From Lates calcarifer (taxonomy: Eukaryota; Chordata; Actinopteri; Centropomidae), in assembly GCF_001640805.2 (NCBI RefSeq), contig NC_066844.1, positions 9,956,209 to 10,020,208 of the forward strand: a DNA stretch of 64,000 nucleotides, given 5' to 3'. The notes under the pieces are model-generated. The model made no database searches. It had not been told where the DNA came from and saw nothing but the letters and a program-made list of their open reading frames with translations. Shown in pieces: positions 13,201-28,200 of this stretch. Position numbers and translations under genes: made by a program. Position 1 is the first letter of the stretch. Each line of letters starts with the position of its first letter.

Positions 13201-16200
13201 AACAATTACCATCAACTTTCCTCAAACATATATTAATCTCTGAATTTTGTGTATGTATGTGAAAGTGATACTGACCAGGTGGAGGCCTGGGGTTGGCTGG
13301 AGAACAGGTCCACAGTATCATTAGTGAGACTGTAGGTTGGGCCCACCTCCTCAGTAATAAGGGAGAACTCGCTGCTCAAACTGGTCACACTGCCACGATC
13401 CCTTGACTCTGTATCCAATCAGACAGCCGAGTCCTGTTAGTTCAGGTTCCAGGTTTAACTGCTGAACTGAGTAACACTGTACTTAATCTGCATTGAGGTT
13501 ACCCTGTTTTATGCAGATGTATATATATTTTTAAATGGCTCTCACAATAAAACTTATTTTCAGGCAATGATGCACTCAGGTCATGAATACTGAATGGTCC
13601 TCAGTCTTCACAGCATAAACAGAATTCATAGGAAGCTATTTATACCTGTGAAACTGATTAAGTGTGACAGAGTAGCATACTAATGGCTATGCTTAAGACT
13701 CTACTAAAGGTTAAAAACCTAAAGAAATAGGATTTGTGACACAAGATGTTTTTGATCCATGCAATTGTCTAAATAGATTAAATCAGATTAAATAAGTGTC
13801 AATGCCTGGTCTCTGCCCTAACACTGTAAACTCACAGCACTCAGAGACAGGAGCTCCCAAGTGTGTGTCACAAGTATGTCACCAAAAAAAAAATGAATAA
13901 ACATAACTCATAATTCATGGTTTCTTCTTGCCATGGGATGAGCACAGACTGTGGACGTGGACATTAAATTAGTTTTTCTGACTGAAACAAACTTTAGGAA
14001 AGTTATTTTTTTTTCTTTATCCATTCCACTTTGTTCTATTCATACATTAAATTGTAATATTTTTTTTTGTTTGTAACATACACATGGCATTAACAAATTG
14101 AATAAACTGTATGAGTATTAAATCAGCTACATCCATCAAAGGTCTGTCAGAGGTACACCATACAGGCATGTGTGGAGGGAGGCATGTATAAGACACACTG
14201 ACTTACTTAACTGGCAGAGGTCCTCGACAGTGAAATCACTGTCTTTGAAGTGGGAGTTCTTCCTTCTGAAAGAAATAGAAAATTTGATGAAATAACATCT
14301 AATAGATCAAAAGAGAAAAAATACTGGATTCACAAAGTTGAAATTTGAAAATGGAAACTGGTGAAAGAAAGAAAGAAAGAAAGAAAGGAAACAGACATAA
14401 TAACATAAATTGAGGAACACACCTCTGTTTCTTAATAGCAGAGAACTTCTCTGAGACAATGTGCTTCAAAAAATTGAAGCAAAAAAAGAAAATCTGTGGG
14501 AAGAACAATTTCTGATCAGAAAAGGAAACATAGCATCATTCTTTAAATATCACTCGGTAGTGAAGGCAGGTGAAGAGAGAAACACACTACAGCTGCCTGT
14601 TACTGCCACCTTAGACAAAATTAGATTACATGTCTCTAATGCAACATGTCTTGTGACCACATTTTATTCTGTTTTACTAAGACTACTCTGGGGCTATTAC
14701 CCGTACTTAAGACAAAGACATAATGGGTTTTAATTATACATTACACAATTATCTTTAAAGAACCACCCTATATTTGTTTTAAGGACTGTACTCAAGAAAT
14801 GTATGGCCAGGACATGCTACAGATTAAAAATAAATGTGTACATACTCTGTAGTTGATAAACTACAAGTGGCATGTTATTTGGGATTTCTGTACTGAGCTT
14901 CCTTGTTGCAAATGGGACTACATGTATGCCAAGACTGATATACAGTATCTGTAAAAAGCTATGATCAGCTGATGTTAGACTCAGTTAGACTTGACTTTTG
15001 CTGAAAATATCCCAACAGAACATGATGAACACAGGAACAAAAGAGACAAACAAATCTATATTATATACTATATATGTATTCACAATTGCAAAATGTATTT
15101 TTCCACAGGCTTTATCAGGCCTGATTTACAATAATCTTACACATAAGGAATAATAGAAAAGTCTTGGTCAAACATCCAACCAATATCAATCTTGCCTCTC
15201 TTAAAACAAAAACTTGAAGGTGAAGCTACAATTTCTTGTAAAACCGGTTTGTGACTTACAATGTTTACAAATGATAACCATCACTTCTTTTGACACATTT
15301 ATGTATTCAGACACAATTGTGACCTTATTTAGTTCAAATTTTCAAACTGAGAGACCTAATAGTTTTTGCCCATCTATTTCATGTGATTTATCAGGTGCAG
15401 TTGTCAAGGTCTTTTCATTATAGCCTTTCAAAATAAATCAGTGTCTCATTTCTGCTGCCTTCATTTCAAAAACTCATTGCAGCTACAAATGCCTTTCAAC
15501 AAACAGTCCAAAAGATATTATATTTTCAGCTGCTTTATCACATTGATTATGACTCGACACACATAACACTATGTTCCTGTCAGTTGCCTATTATTGAATA
15601 GAAGCTATATTATCAGCATTATAGAAAAAATAATCTTCAGTTGGAGATGAACTTACCTCCTCCCCTTTGGAGAGTCGATCTGGCAGCATGTGACTGGAAA
15701 TACATGCAGAAATATGTACTGCATTACATTACAGCTACCACTTATTTATGTCAAGAAAATACTCTACAAAGTGCCATGTTGTTCATGCAAAGACAAAAGT
15801 TACAAAAACTTTGAATCAAATGCTACAACTGGGATTAATATACATTTTTAATATTCATTTTGAATGCATTAAGTACACATATTGTAAAAATTAAAATTTT
15901 GATAGAGATCCAAACAGAATTTTAAAAAACTGCTCACTGAAATAGCTGACAGTACAGTAGCCAGGTTAAACAAGCCATTGCCCCAGCAGTAGAAATGGCT
16001 GGATTTCAACAGCAGGGCCAGACCTGTAACATGACTGTCACTGACTGACTCTGAATAATGAAGTTACACCATTGCTTGGCTGAATAGAGTTTCCCCTTTT
16101 GCTGTTGCTCTTTCAAAATGAATTTGTGCAAATAGTGCAGGTCATTGCAAATTTATCACATCCTGAACAGAATATCCCTGTAATAAACTCACCACAATTT

Positions 16201-19200
16201 AGCACACCGATGCACGGTCCAACCTTATATTAGATTTCTATCCAGTCTTGTTCACATTATTGAGGAGTATTAACAAATTCTGCAATTGTCTTGGGACAGC
16301 AGAATTTTCATAAAATGGTCTCTTGGACATAAAATCCAAAATATCTGGATAGATATGATTATGTATACCATTACATGACAAGTGGGTTTTTTTTGTAATC
16401 AGGACTAACTGGCTCTTTAACTCAGCCAATCAATGCATAAGTCAAGCCCAGCAGTGAACTGGAGAGACCGCGCTAGTAATTATGAAAGGAGAAACTCAGA
16501 GCAAAGCCACAATCTTATTATTTCTCTCATCTCATGTTGTCCTGGCCTTCCTCTCCTGCTGCTGCCAGTGCCTCGTTATAGCCAGTCACTTTTCAAATAT
16601 TAATCACATGCAAACAGTGCATCTAACATGAGATGGCACCAAGAGACTGCAAATGCATCTCTAAAATATTTATGCAAGCTCACACCCTGTGAGTTCTGGC
16701 TCACAGTGAAGTCATGAAATTATGATATTGATGATGTTAATGATTATTCTTACCCAAAGAGGAACCAGTCATAACTGATGGTCAGATAAAGGATCTCGGC
16801 TGGCTCCAGGCTGGCGTGCACTGCGCCATCCTGTTACACAACATGACAGAAGTAAGTCAAACATCTCAAACATCCCATGTTTAAAAAACATCACACAGAC
16901 CATCATCCACAGTACGTCATGCAGCTGGTGATTGGGTGCCACACGGTGAGACCACCTGGAGAGAATAAAGGTAATCAAAAAAAAAAAAAAAAAAGCAAAA
17001 GCAGAGGAGGAAGTAAGAACTTACTGCCCACAGGGAAAGCCTGAGGAGGGACACAAACAGAGGTGTCCTGTCCCAGCCTGATATGCAGTGCACCAGGAGG
17101 CCACTCTCATCTGAAACAACACACAAAATCATCTTAGAGACTAACAGCAACACTTTAAAAGCAACACTGCAACAATTTTACCTTAAAATAACAGCTTCAT
17201 TTTGAAGGTATACCCACTTGTAACAGTGGCACCTAATTCCTCCCACTCTGCACCCTGAATGCCTGTTCTTGTACTATGTAATTTGGGTTATACCCATTAT
17301 TAGGCCCTAATGGGTCGGGCCTCCATTTGCCCTCATAACTTTTGCAATGCTGCTCCATGTTGACATGACAGTATCACATAATTTCAGAGCTTGATTCTGC
17401 CATTTTAGCAATGACTATGCCAACAAAATATTCCCCATACCCTTACATCACTCCCACTAGTCTAGACTGTTGAACAAGGCATGGGTCCATGGATTCTCTC
17501 AGTTGATGACATAAATGTATGATATTAATTTTGCCATCTGCTCAAGCCCAAAATCATTGTGAGTGTACAGACTATACATACACTAAACAGGTCAACTAAA
17601 GGGCTGGGATCCTACCACAAACATAACCACCACCTACCATCATTGTTGATGATGTGAAGCAGCAGCTTCAGGTAGTTCTGGGTCTGCTCCACCAGGTCCC
17701 ATGACTGATCAACACACACAAATATATGAGTTAATGCGCTGTTAGTACAGCTGAGAAATGACAGCATTAAAAAGTGAAGTTTTAACTCCTTACCAGACAA
17801 TGTATATATCTATCCTTTAAGTTGAAAAAATCATTTTATGCCACATTGTCTGGCAGTATCTGTCTTGTGTATCAGCACATTGCAGCTCTTTCTTTAACAA
17901 AATTAACTATTCAATATCTATAGTGCATTCTGAAAGTATTCAGACCTCTTCACTTCTTTCACATTTTGTTATGTTTTAGCAGTATGTTAAAATATATATT
18001 TTTTCATCAATCTACAATCAGTCCTCAAATGGAGGAGGTCTGGACCAACCAGGACTCTTTCTAGAGTTGGTTGCCTGGTCAAATCAAGCAATCAGAGGAG
18101 AAGGGCCTAGTAACAGAGGTAACCCAAGAACCTAGCGGTCACTGAAGCCTTGCATATGTGGAATGTTTCGATTCGAACAGTGTTAGACTTAGCAGCATGA
18201 ATCAATAGATACACTATAACTATTCCTGTATGTATGCAATGCACGTGGTTATGAATTTTGACCAAAGCACTGTGCAGGTTGTGTCTGTGCACAAATACTA
18301 CAGACAAAAACATAGTAGCAGACTGTGCACTGAGCACTAATAAAAGAAGTTCAAAGTATGTAGCAGAGGAGAAGAGAAGAAAGGAGCTAACCTGGTATTG
18401 AGTCCAGTCAATATTCAAGTTATGAGTAAAGCACACAGGGATTGTCAAAGGAGCATCCACATAGTCCTGTCAAAGGAGACAAAGTGACATATGTTTAATT
18501 CAACAGAACCAAGCTGCCTTATACAGAGGTTAATGATTAATCAATTACCAATTACTTGGGGTAATTTAAACAATTTGATACTGTAGGACCCAGCTGCACC
18601 ACTGGGTGGCACCTCTCACAGTTTAACAAGATGAAGGTAAACGTGTGCTGGCACAAATGAAAGAGAAACGCATCCTTGCCATCCAAGTGAGACATACAGT
18701 GCATTCAGTGCAGAGAGTATTCAGACCCCTTCCCTTTTTTCACATTGTGTAATGTTGTAGCTATATGCCAAAATAAAATTTTAAAAAAATTCCTCATCAA
18801 TCTAAACTCTCATGACCCCATGTCAAAGCCAAAACTGAATTTTAATTCATTAAAAAAAATTAATTTCAAATTTAACTAAGTATTCAGACCCATTGTTATT
18901 ATACTTGAAATTTAACTTTGGTTTCTCTGGATCATCTTTGAGATGTTTCTACACCTTGATGGGCCAAACTGAGCAACTAGGGGAGAAGAGCCTTGGTAAA
19001 AGAGGTGACCCAAGAATCCATTGGTCACCCTGGCTGAGTTCCTGGAGACTGGAGAAATTTGCAGAAGGATGACCAATTCTAAGCCTGATGTCTGGTTTCC
19101 CCCAAACATGAAACTTAAAGTCTGTGTAAAGCAAATTAAGAGATTTGTGTCTAAATGTCAGGTGTCAAAATATTTCCTGAAAACATGTGTTAAGTCTCTA

Positions 19201-22200
19201 AACTATGTGTTACTTCATTGTGGAGTTAGACCATTCTCCATCAGTTTAATTCTCAGGATTTTATGGGAGGGGTCTGAAATGGTGGCTCGATCACGTACTG
19301 GACCCACCACTCAGCATAACCCCGCCCCTAAGACTGTAACGATTATAAAGAGCAGTGCTGCATTAGCATCAGCGCTCCTTCTGCTCAACTTTAAGCTTTT
19401 GCAAGTTTTGCTAGTTAGCTATATTGTCGTCCTGGTGGAGGGGGTGGTGGATTAAGTGACCTTTTCACTCCGGTTAGTTTTTCAAGGTTTCATTGGTGAC
19501 AACAGGAATCTATCGGTAATCCACTGTCACTTTTGGATGAGGTCGAACCAACCTTGTGTGTGTTTAATGTGTATATTCCCTGGTGATTCAAACATGAACA
19601 TCTGCACAACTCCAAGGCTGCTAGTATCTGTTTTATGGGTCGTGTTGCTAACATGGGTGCTAGCATGATGCTAACAGGGTGATAACGGTCACTGTGCTGC
19701 AGAGTTAGAGTGGGCGTGGTTTCAGTGCCTGCAACGGACACACCCCCAGCGTCTCAGAGCAGAGAGAGCCACTTATTTTAACATAATTTTGAAACCTAAC
19801 ATTATATATATTTATTTTTTTTAACCATTTAAATTTAGCTGAGTGGTTAATAGCACATTTCTCTATGGTGAGACTAACCCAGAATGCATTAGGATTACTG
19901 CTTTACAGGGACTTTAAAATTGAGGCCAAAAATTGCTCAGTTTGGACAGGTGGCCAGCTATTGAAAGTCCTGGGCTGTGGTCCAATAGTCTCAATAATCT
20001 TTTTTCCTAACCACTTTTCCTTGACCTCGATGGACAACGTCATGAGGTCAAGGGAAGATGCAAAGGACAGCTGACAAGGAATTAGGAAAAGAGAACCGCG
20101 ATCAACTTTATGTGGAAGACATGTACAGTGACAAATTCAGTGCTGTACGCTACAATTCAATAACGTTTCCTGTCCAACACTAAGAATGCAATAACACTGA
20201 AATGAATATATAAGTTGAGAAAGTTGAGCCATTAAAATAACGACAAAAAGGAATTGTGTGACGGGTCCAGAGTAACTTAAATTCAGACAGAAATGTATGA
20301 AATACATGTCAACTCTATCCTGTAGAAGTACGTTTTATGAAACCAGTTGTGGGGAGATTGCAGTAATCTGTTTCATGTTTATTCGATTTCGACTGATCTC
20401 TGTTCTCCAATTAAACATGGAAGCCCTCTGTATCTCATAAATTATTGGTGATAACTGACTATTTATTGTTAAAGTGACTAATACAAACTGTAGATTAACA
20501 ATTAAGGAAACTGCAACATTTGCATCCATACTCCCATATAATCACAGACTGAATACACTCTGTACCTGATTCCAATTGAACACCAGACCTTCGGCTGTGT
20601 AGTCTCTGTCTTTGTAGTCCTTAAAAAATTCACACCCTAAATAAAGACAAGAAAATTATTTGTTATCATATGATCTAACATTAAACTCCAAATTCATTCT
20701 TCCAAATGACAAACAACGATAAGAAGTGTTTAAGAACTCTGAGAGCATCTCTGTAGAACTTTTTTTTGCAAGCTTTTATGGAGAATATTAACATACTTTA
20801 TTAGGTGGAAAAACTGTTTTATTATTTTTTTCTAATCCTGTTTTATGTTGTTAAAAAATTATTTAAATTCTATTTTTAAATTATAATTTCAACAATTTTC
20901 TTCTAGGTGGTAATGAACAAGGTATTTTTTAATTATTTATTTTTTTTATTGTTTTTGACATCTTTGATACCAAATAATCATAGCCACTAATGTTTTTGTA
21001 ATGGGCTTCCATGAAATTTGTCAATAACAAGTTATTCTTATTGTTGCTATCATTATTATTATTATTATTGTTAAAAAAAATAGCACCAGATTTTACAGAT
21101 TTCCTGAGTCCCAGAGGTGTCATGTATCTGCAATGTCACTATGCCAAAATCACTGCACAGTACAATTCTCTTCCTACAAGCTTGTTAGGGCCCAAGCAAC
21201 TTAGGTGCCAGGATGCTATTGTAATCACTCTGTTTATCATTTGTAGTGTTGTATTTGTAGAATTGTAGTGTTTATTATTATTAGGGCCTGAGCAACAAAG
21301 TTGCCTGGGACCATTGTGAAGTTGTGAGGAACCTATTGTTTTTGTAGAGGTTATTATTATGGCCCGAGTACCGAAGGTGCAAAGACACTAGGGGGGCACA
21401 GTATGTGACCTCATTCGTTCTGTGTCCAATGGTCATGCAATTACATGAATTGCTATGACCCCGTGGCTGCCAGTCCCCTGACGGGCGTGGGGTACAAGGG
21501 CCGGTTCAACACTGCTTGCAGCTTTAATTTAGATTGATGCTGACTCTCTTCCTGATACTGAATGTTCGAGGCCAGTACCAGTATAGATATTAAATCACCT
21601 GATAATAATAAAAACAGTTGAGATGTTTTATGATGAGGATTTATTTGTATTTTTATGCTATTATGACAAAGATAAAGTAAAAAAATAGTGAGAAATTTTA
21701 CAGTCTAAAAATTTACTTGTCAGTGGTCTCTATGTAATGGAGACAGTGTTTCAAAATTATTTCAAATATTTGGCAGTGCTGTACTGTAGTTTCTTGTTAT
21801 TTATCAGCAAATAAATACACCGATATGCAATATGCTGCAGATAAATGGCATCCACCCGGAACAATTTATCTGTCTAGCTCTAGTAGAGTTAAGTCAATTG
21901 TGCTTGTTTACCTGGATAAGGCACAGAAAGCAAAGTGAAGTCTGCGTAGCGTTGGGCCTTGTCCGCCTTTTCAGAGGATGTCACACTGAACAGACAAAAA
22001 GACACCAAAAAACAAGAGGAGATAAATTGTGAGCTTTCACAGGTATGTGGTATTTTAATACATAACACATTTACACAATACACGGCCATTTCATTGGCCA
22101 AAACTGCCTAAGACACATATATCAGTATAGTATATATTTTGGCATATATGCAAAAAGACACTGCAGTGCAATGAGTTGCAGCTATGTTTCAATGGCATTG

Positions 22201-25200
22201 GGGCTTTATTAAACATTTTGTGAATCTCAATTGTTATAACTCAAAATTAGAAGTAAAACGGAGCTGACTGGCACTGCACTAGTAATGACAAATCGGAGAC
22301 ATTATTTTAGAATCCTAGAAATGTATTAATTTTTTTTTTTTTTTTTAGAAAAAAATTATTTAAAGGAAAACCTCAGACCCTTAGTTGAAGCACCTACAGC
22401 AGCAATTACAGCTTTGAGTCTTCCTGGGTGTGACACAACAAGCTTAGCACACACTGATTTAAGGATTTTCTGCCATTTCTCTCTGCAGATGCTCTCAAAC
22501 CCTGTTCTTTGTCCTATTCACACCAGGATGACATTGTCACCAACATGCATCACCACTGGTTTCCTCTAAACATGACACAGCATGGGAAGTCCCCTGGAAG
22601 TCTACGCCTGTAGAAGCATAACTAGGGGATGGATTAAGGTAAGTCTGAGCCAGCGCTAACTATACGCTTTTTCAAAGAGGAAAGTTGTAAGACTAGTCTT
22701 CAATGTGGAGAGGGTGTCTCCCAAACCCAAACTGAAAGAAGCCAAACAGCTGAAGACTCTGAAACCACAAGAAAGTATGAATTTGGGAGTGCAGTGTTCT
22801 AGTGAGATAGTAGGACACTATGAGCTCTTTAAGATATGTTGGTGCCTGAGCATTAAGGGATTTCTAGATAAGGATTATAAATTCTATTTTGGATTTTACT
22901 AGGAGCCGTGCAGAAAAGCTAACATGGGAGAAATATGATCTCTTTTCCTAGTCCCTGTCAGTAATCGTGCTGCAGCATTTTGGATCAACTGGAGAGTCTT
23001 TGGAGACATTCTAATAATAAGGAATTGCAATAATCCAGCCAAGAAGTAACAAAAGCATTGACTAATTTTCAGCATGTTTTTGAGATTAATGCATTTCTGA
23101 GGTGTTTGGGGCCCAAGTACAATAACTCCAATTTTGTCTGAATTTAATAGCAGGAATTGCTGGTCATCTAGGTCCTTAAGTATGTTTGAACCTAGCTGAT
23201 TAGTTTCATCTGCATGACAATGGAATTTTTTCCTAATTCCTAATAACATTGACTGAAAGAACCATATTCTGTATAAGGTGAACATAACTGGTCCAAGCAC
23301 AGAACCTTGTGTCTAACTTTGCTTACATGGATTATTCATTGTTAATGTTTACTAACTGAATTCTGTCTTATAAACAGGACTTAAAGGTTCTATATGGAGA
23401 AATCTGAAAACCCTTGTTAGTGTTAGTGAACTGCAGTCTATGCCCTACTACTTACAGAGTGCAAGCGAGAGCATCCTTCCACACAGTACCTTTAAGCCTG
23501 CTTAAATCCTTTGTCTGATGCAATTAGAGGGTCATCAACTTTCACCAGTGCGGTCTCTGTGCTGTGAGTCACTCTAAATCCTGACTGAAAATCCTTGTAT
23601 AATCTATTGTTCTGTAGAAAGTCAAACAGCTAATTGGAAACTGCTTTTTTTTTTTTTAAAGAATCTTAGAGAGAAAGGAACAGAGAGATATGGGTCTATA
23701 GAAGGCTGGCTCAAGACCAGATCTTTTAAGGAGAGTTTTAATTACAGTTACTTTAAAGGACTGTGGTTCATAACATGTTAATAAAGACAGATAGACTATA
23801 TCTACTAGTAAGTGATAACTAAGCTATAAATGCTATGATGAAACTGCCTCTCATGAGAACTGCCCCAGGAAAGGAAGACCAAGAGTTATCTCTCCTGCAA
23901 GGGATAAGTTCATTAGAGTTAACAGACTCAGAAACTGCAAATTAAAGCACCTCCAATTAAAGCGCACATAAATGCTTGACAGAGATCAAGTAGCAGACAT
24001 ATCAAAACATCAACTGTTCCGAGGAGACTGCGTGAATCAGGCCTTGATGGTCAAATTGCTGCAAAGAAGCCACTACTGAGGCAGAAGAAGTATAAGAGAA
24101 TTGCTTGGGCAAAGAAACACAAGGGATGGACATTAGACCAGTGGAAATCTGTATTTTGCTCTGATGAGTCCAAATTTGAGATTTGTGGTTCCATATGCCA
24201 TGTCTTTGTGAGACACACATAAGGTGAGTGGAGGGTTTCTATGTGTGTGGTTCCCATCATGAACCATAGAGGAGGAAGTTTGATAGTGTGGGTGTGCTTT
24301 GCTGGTGACACTGTCGGCGATTGATTCAAAATTCAAGGCACAATTAACCAGTGTGGCTACCAGCTTCTGCAGCAACATGCCATCCCATCTGGTTTGTCCC
24401 ATCACTTGTTTTTCAACAGGACAAAGACCCCAAACACACCTCCAGGCTATGTAAGGGCTATCTGACCAAGAAGGAGAGTGATGGAGTGCTGCATCAGATG
24501 ACCTGGCCTCCACAATCACCCGACCTAAACCAAATTGAGATGGCTGGGGATGAGTTGGACTGCAGAGTGAAAGCAAAGCAGCCAACAAATGCTCAGCACC
24601 TCTGGGAACACCTTCAAGACTGTTGGAAAACTATTCCAGGTGACTACCTCATGAATCTGACTGAGAAATGAGTGTGCAAAGTTATCATCAAAGCAAAAGG
24701 TGGCTACTTTGAATAATCTAAAATAGTAGACAAAAATAATATTAATCTCCAATGTAGAAAGTAATAAAAATAAAGAAAAACCATTGAATGAGAAGGTGTG
24801 TCCGAACGTTTGACTGCCACAGTATATCAGGTTTTACAGCTGTTTCTATGGATCCTGTGTTCGAGGATAAATCCGTGCCAGTTGAGGGCAGGAGGAAAAC
24901 TTTGTCTCTCATGATTAAAATTTGATCTTTATCATGAAGTCATCAATACTGAGAGCTGAAGGAATAAATGGATTGATAGAGCTATGACTGTCTGTAAGCC
25001 TGGCTTCAGTCCTTGTCATGCTAAGCGGGATTTTTCCACTTTGGTGGAACACCATATTTCATACTTTCAAGGTTTCATGAGGTTTGTTTTAATATGTGGG
25101 TTTACAAGTTAAGCCATGGAGCCAATCTCTTTTGTTTCTCTTTTGTTTTGTTTTTTATCTTCTTTTTATTAGAGGCACAATAGTCAGTGGGTTTATTTAC

Positions 25201-28200
25201 ATACTGAGAGAAGCTAATAGTGAGATAAACGCAATAAGACTATGATTTTCAATGTCAACGTGAATATTAAAATCACCTACAATAATTACTTTATCTGCAC
25301 TAAGGACTAAACTTGATAAAAACGGATATAAAACGTCAGGAGCTTGGTACACTATAACAGAATTGGCTGTAATGTTTTCCAGGTTGGCTGTGAGAGTAAG
25401 AATAAGAACATGGATTTTGAATTAGTTATAATTAACTTAAAGTTTTGGGTTGATTAATAGGCCTCAGTCAAAAATGGCTGCACCTCCACCACTGTCTTGA
25501 AGAATGTGGGGTGACTGGGGTGAGTGGATTCATGGAATCCAATATATTCATCATGACATAGACAGGTTTCAAAAAGACAAAATAAAACAACATGAGAAAT
25601 TGAAATTACATATGTAATAAATACAGCTTTAACTGAGGGCTATCCAATATTTAATAATTAACGCTTATTTCTCCTATTACCTTGACCTTTTGTAGCAGAG
25701 GTCATATTTTTTTTATTAGTTTCTGTTCCTATCAAGCAGGTCAGTGGCAGGAAGAATAAATATAAAAACTATAAATTGTGTTTGGTTATAACTGTAACTC
25801 AGTTGAACATCTGACCATATCTTAAAACAAACTTATACATTTAATGCAGGTAAAACCAGTGCTTTCACTTTTCAGTATAATTGCTCAAAGCCCATTTCCT
25901 GCCCTTTTAACATCATATTCTGTGCCATTCCTTCTGTCGTTCTTAAGTTTGTTGTCTTTGATTATTCATTGTGCATTTTCAATCAAAAAATGTGTACATG
26001 TAGTAAGTATACCCCAAGATAGCACAAATACCATCTGTTCCATATGTATTCTAACACTGCTATCAACTACTACAGTGGATTAGCCCCTAAAATACGCAGA
26101 ATGATATGAACGCTAAGCCTCAAAATTAAACCTCTCCAAATCAGACAAGTCACCGGCACACTGCCCACATCAACTCTCCTCAGTTAATGGCAGAATCTGA
26201 AGCAAAACACACATACTCTGGGTCTGTAGCCATATGTGTTCTTCCTACAAAGTCTATTACAAACAGTGAGCTCAATAACAGTGTGTGAAGGCTGTTCCTT
26301 ACTTTAGGCCAAACTTAACCTTCTTGTTCTCCACCATCAGGTCACAGATGTAGCGAACCGAGAGGTAACGTAGCAGCTTAATGTCATGGCCTCGAACCTT
26401 ATCAAAGAGCTGGGAGTCACCATTCCTGAGAGCGAGCAGACAGCAGAGGGATGACGAGAGTGCGTGTGAAAGACAAAAACAAAAGTGGAAGAAAATTAAG
26501 ATCAAAACACTTGATAGAAAAAAGTATGTTGTCTGGCACAAGTCACCTTTAAGAGAGATGTTGAAAGTGTTGTAAGTTGTCTTTCTGTCATGATGCCACT
26601 TTTAAAAGGGATAGGGAAATAGTAATATATCACTTCTTAACACCTCCACCGAGGTCATTCATTGTTTTGTTTTATTGCCATCACACGTGACTGATGTCAC
26701 ATACTGATTTGGCTCATAAACTAGTGTCTGATGTACATTGTACACTAATCTAGTTAAAGTAATTTGATTACCTGACTGCACTGTCATCCTCTGGAACCTC
26801 CTCTGACTCTGTCCATGTGTCATCACTGCCTCCTACAAAAGACACAAACATACAAAGATGACCATGAGGTAAAACCTCCACAAAGGACTCAAAGTCCATA
26901 AATCATCAGCCTATCATGTTAGTTTTTTTTACATGAAAACAAGTTAGAAACATGTTATAAACACAATATATACAATAATAAACAGAACCTGTTTTAGTGC
27001 ATGTAACCAGTATTTTAGAGACGAAGAACATGAGAGAGGGTTTTTATCCTTCTGACCACTGCTCTGCTTGACAGGAACAGATCACCCATGCTTTGGGTAT
27101 GTGCAACCTGAACACAAGGAGCTAGACATCAGGTACAGAGTAAATTCAGGGAGCAAAAAGAATCACACCTAGCAGATAATTTGGCTTAAACCCCAACAGG
27201 GTCAGAATTAGAAACAAACAAGTAAAAATGGATGCTCATTGCCATATGTTTTTCTAAAGTAACTTTGGTACACGTTACAACATGCCACCGTTAGCTTTGA
27301 AACACTGGCCAATTCCTGCAGAAATCATAGAGTGACTGCCAGCTTCAAAAACTGTTTGGTAAAGACACACCTTTAGTCAACCATCCAAATAGATTGTAAA
27401 TGTTTCAGCAGTTCTAGGGGTTCTTTAACTCTAACGCCATAAACGTGGATGAGATACATATATGCATCCATTAGTTACAGGATTCCGTACAGGGTGTACC
27501 CCGCCTCTCGCCCAATGACAGCTGGAATAGCCCCCCCCCGCAGCCCTTAACAGTTAAGTAGTATAGATAATGGATGGATTGATGGAAGTTATAGGGATAA
27601 TTCCAAATGATGTCAAATCAAACAATAAAAATTTCTGTGGTCACCAAAATAATCGCTGAGATCTGGGAACACAGTGACACTGTAACAAGCAGTCACACAG
27701 CCTAAAAGAGAAGTTTAGTGTCATCAATTATCTGACTACTATTCTGTTAATTGATTTTTTTCAAGCAAAATCAAAACTTTTGATAGTTTCAGATTCTCAA
27801 ATGTGACAATTCCCTGCTTTTCTAGGTCTTACATACATTTTTGTAATTACATAAAAACAAGTTACAGAAATTGAATATTTTTTGGGAATAGTGTTGGTCA
27901 GGCAACACGTTTAATGATGTCACCTAAGTTTTCCAGACAAAATAATTTGCAGATTTAAGTACAGATAATTATTACTTGCAATTCTTATCTAAACCACTTC
28001 ATTCAGAGATGAAACTGAAATGTTTGTAATCAGTGTTTCCCCTAGAATAACTGTCATGGGTGGGGGGTGGGGAGTTATGTAATTGTAGTTGTATGGACTA
28101 GGACTAGCTCACCTGTCAGCAAAGGACGCGTAAAAAAAAAATATGTTTCTGACGTTTGGGGTTGACGTCTGTCCATCTATAATTTTAGATTGAGACTTAC

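Noticed and set aside
16905..16978. Possible extra mtmr14 exon next to exon 12
   Set aside because: The protein passes in phase directly from exon 11 (LWA) to exon 12 (DGAVHASL), as in other MTMR14 proteins; the stretch in between has no family match.
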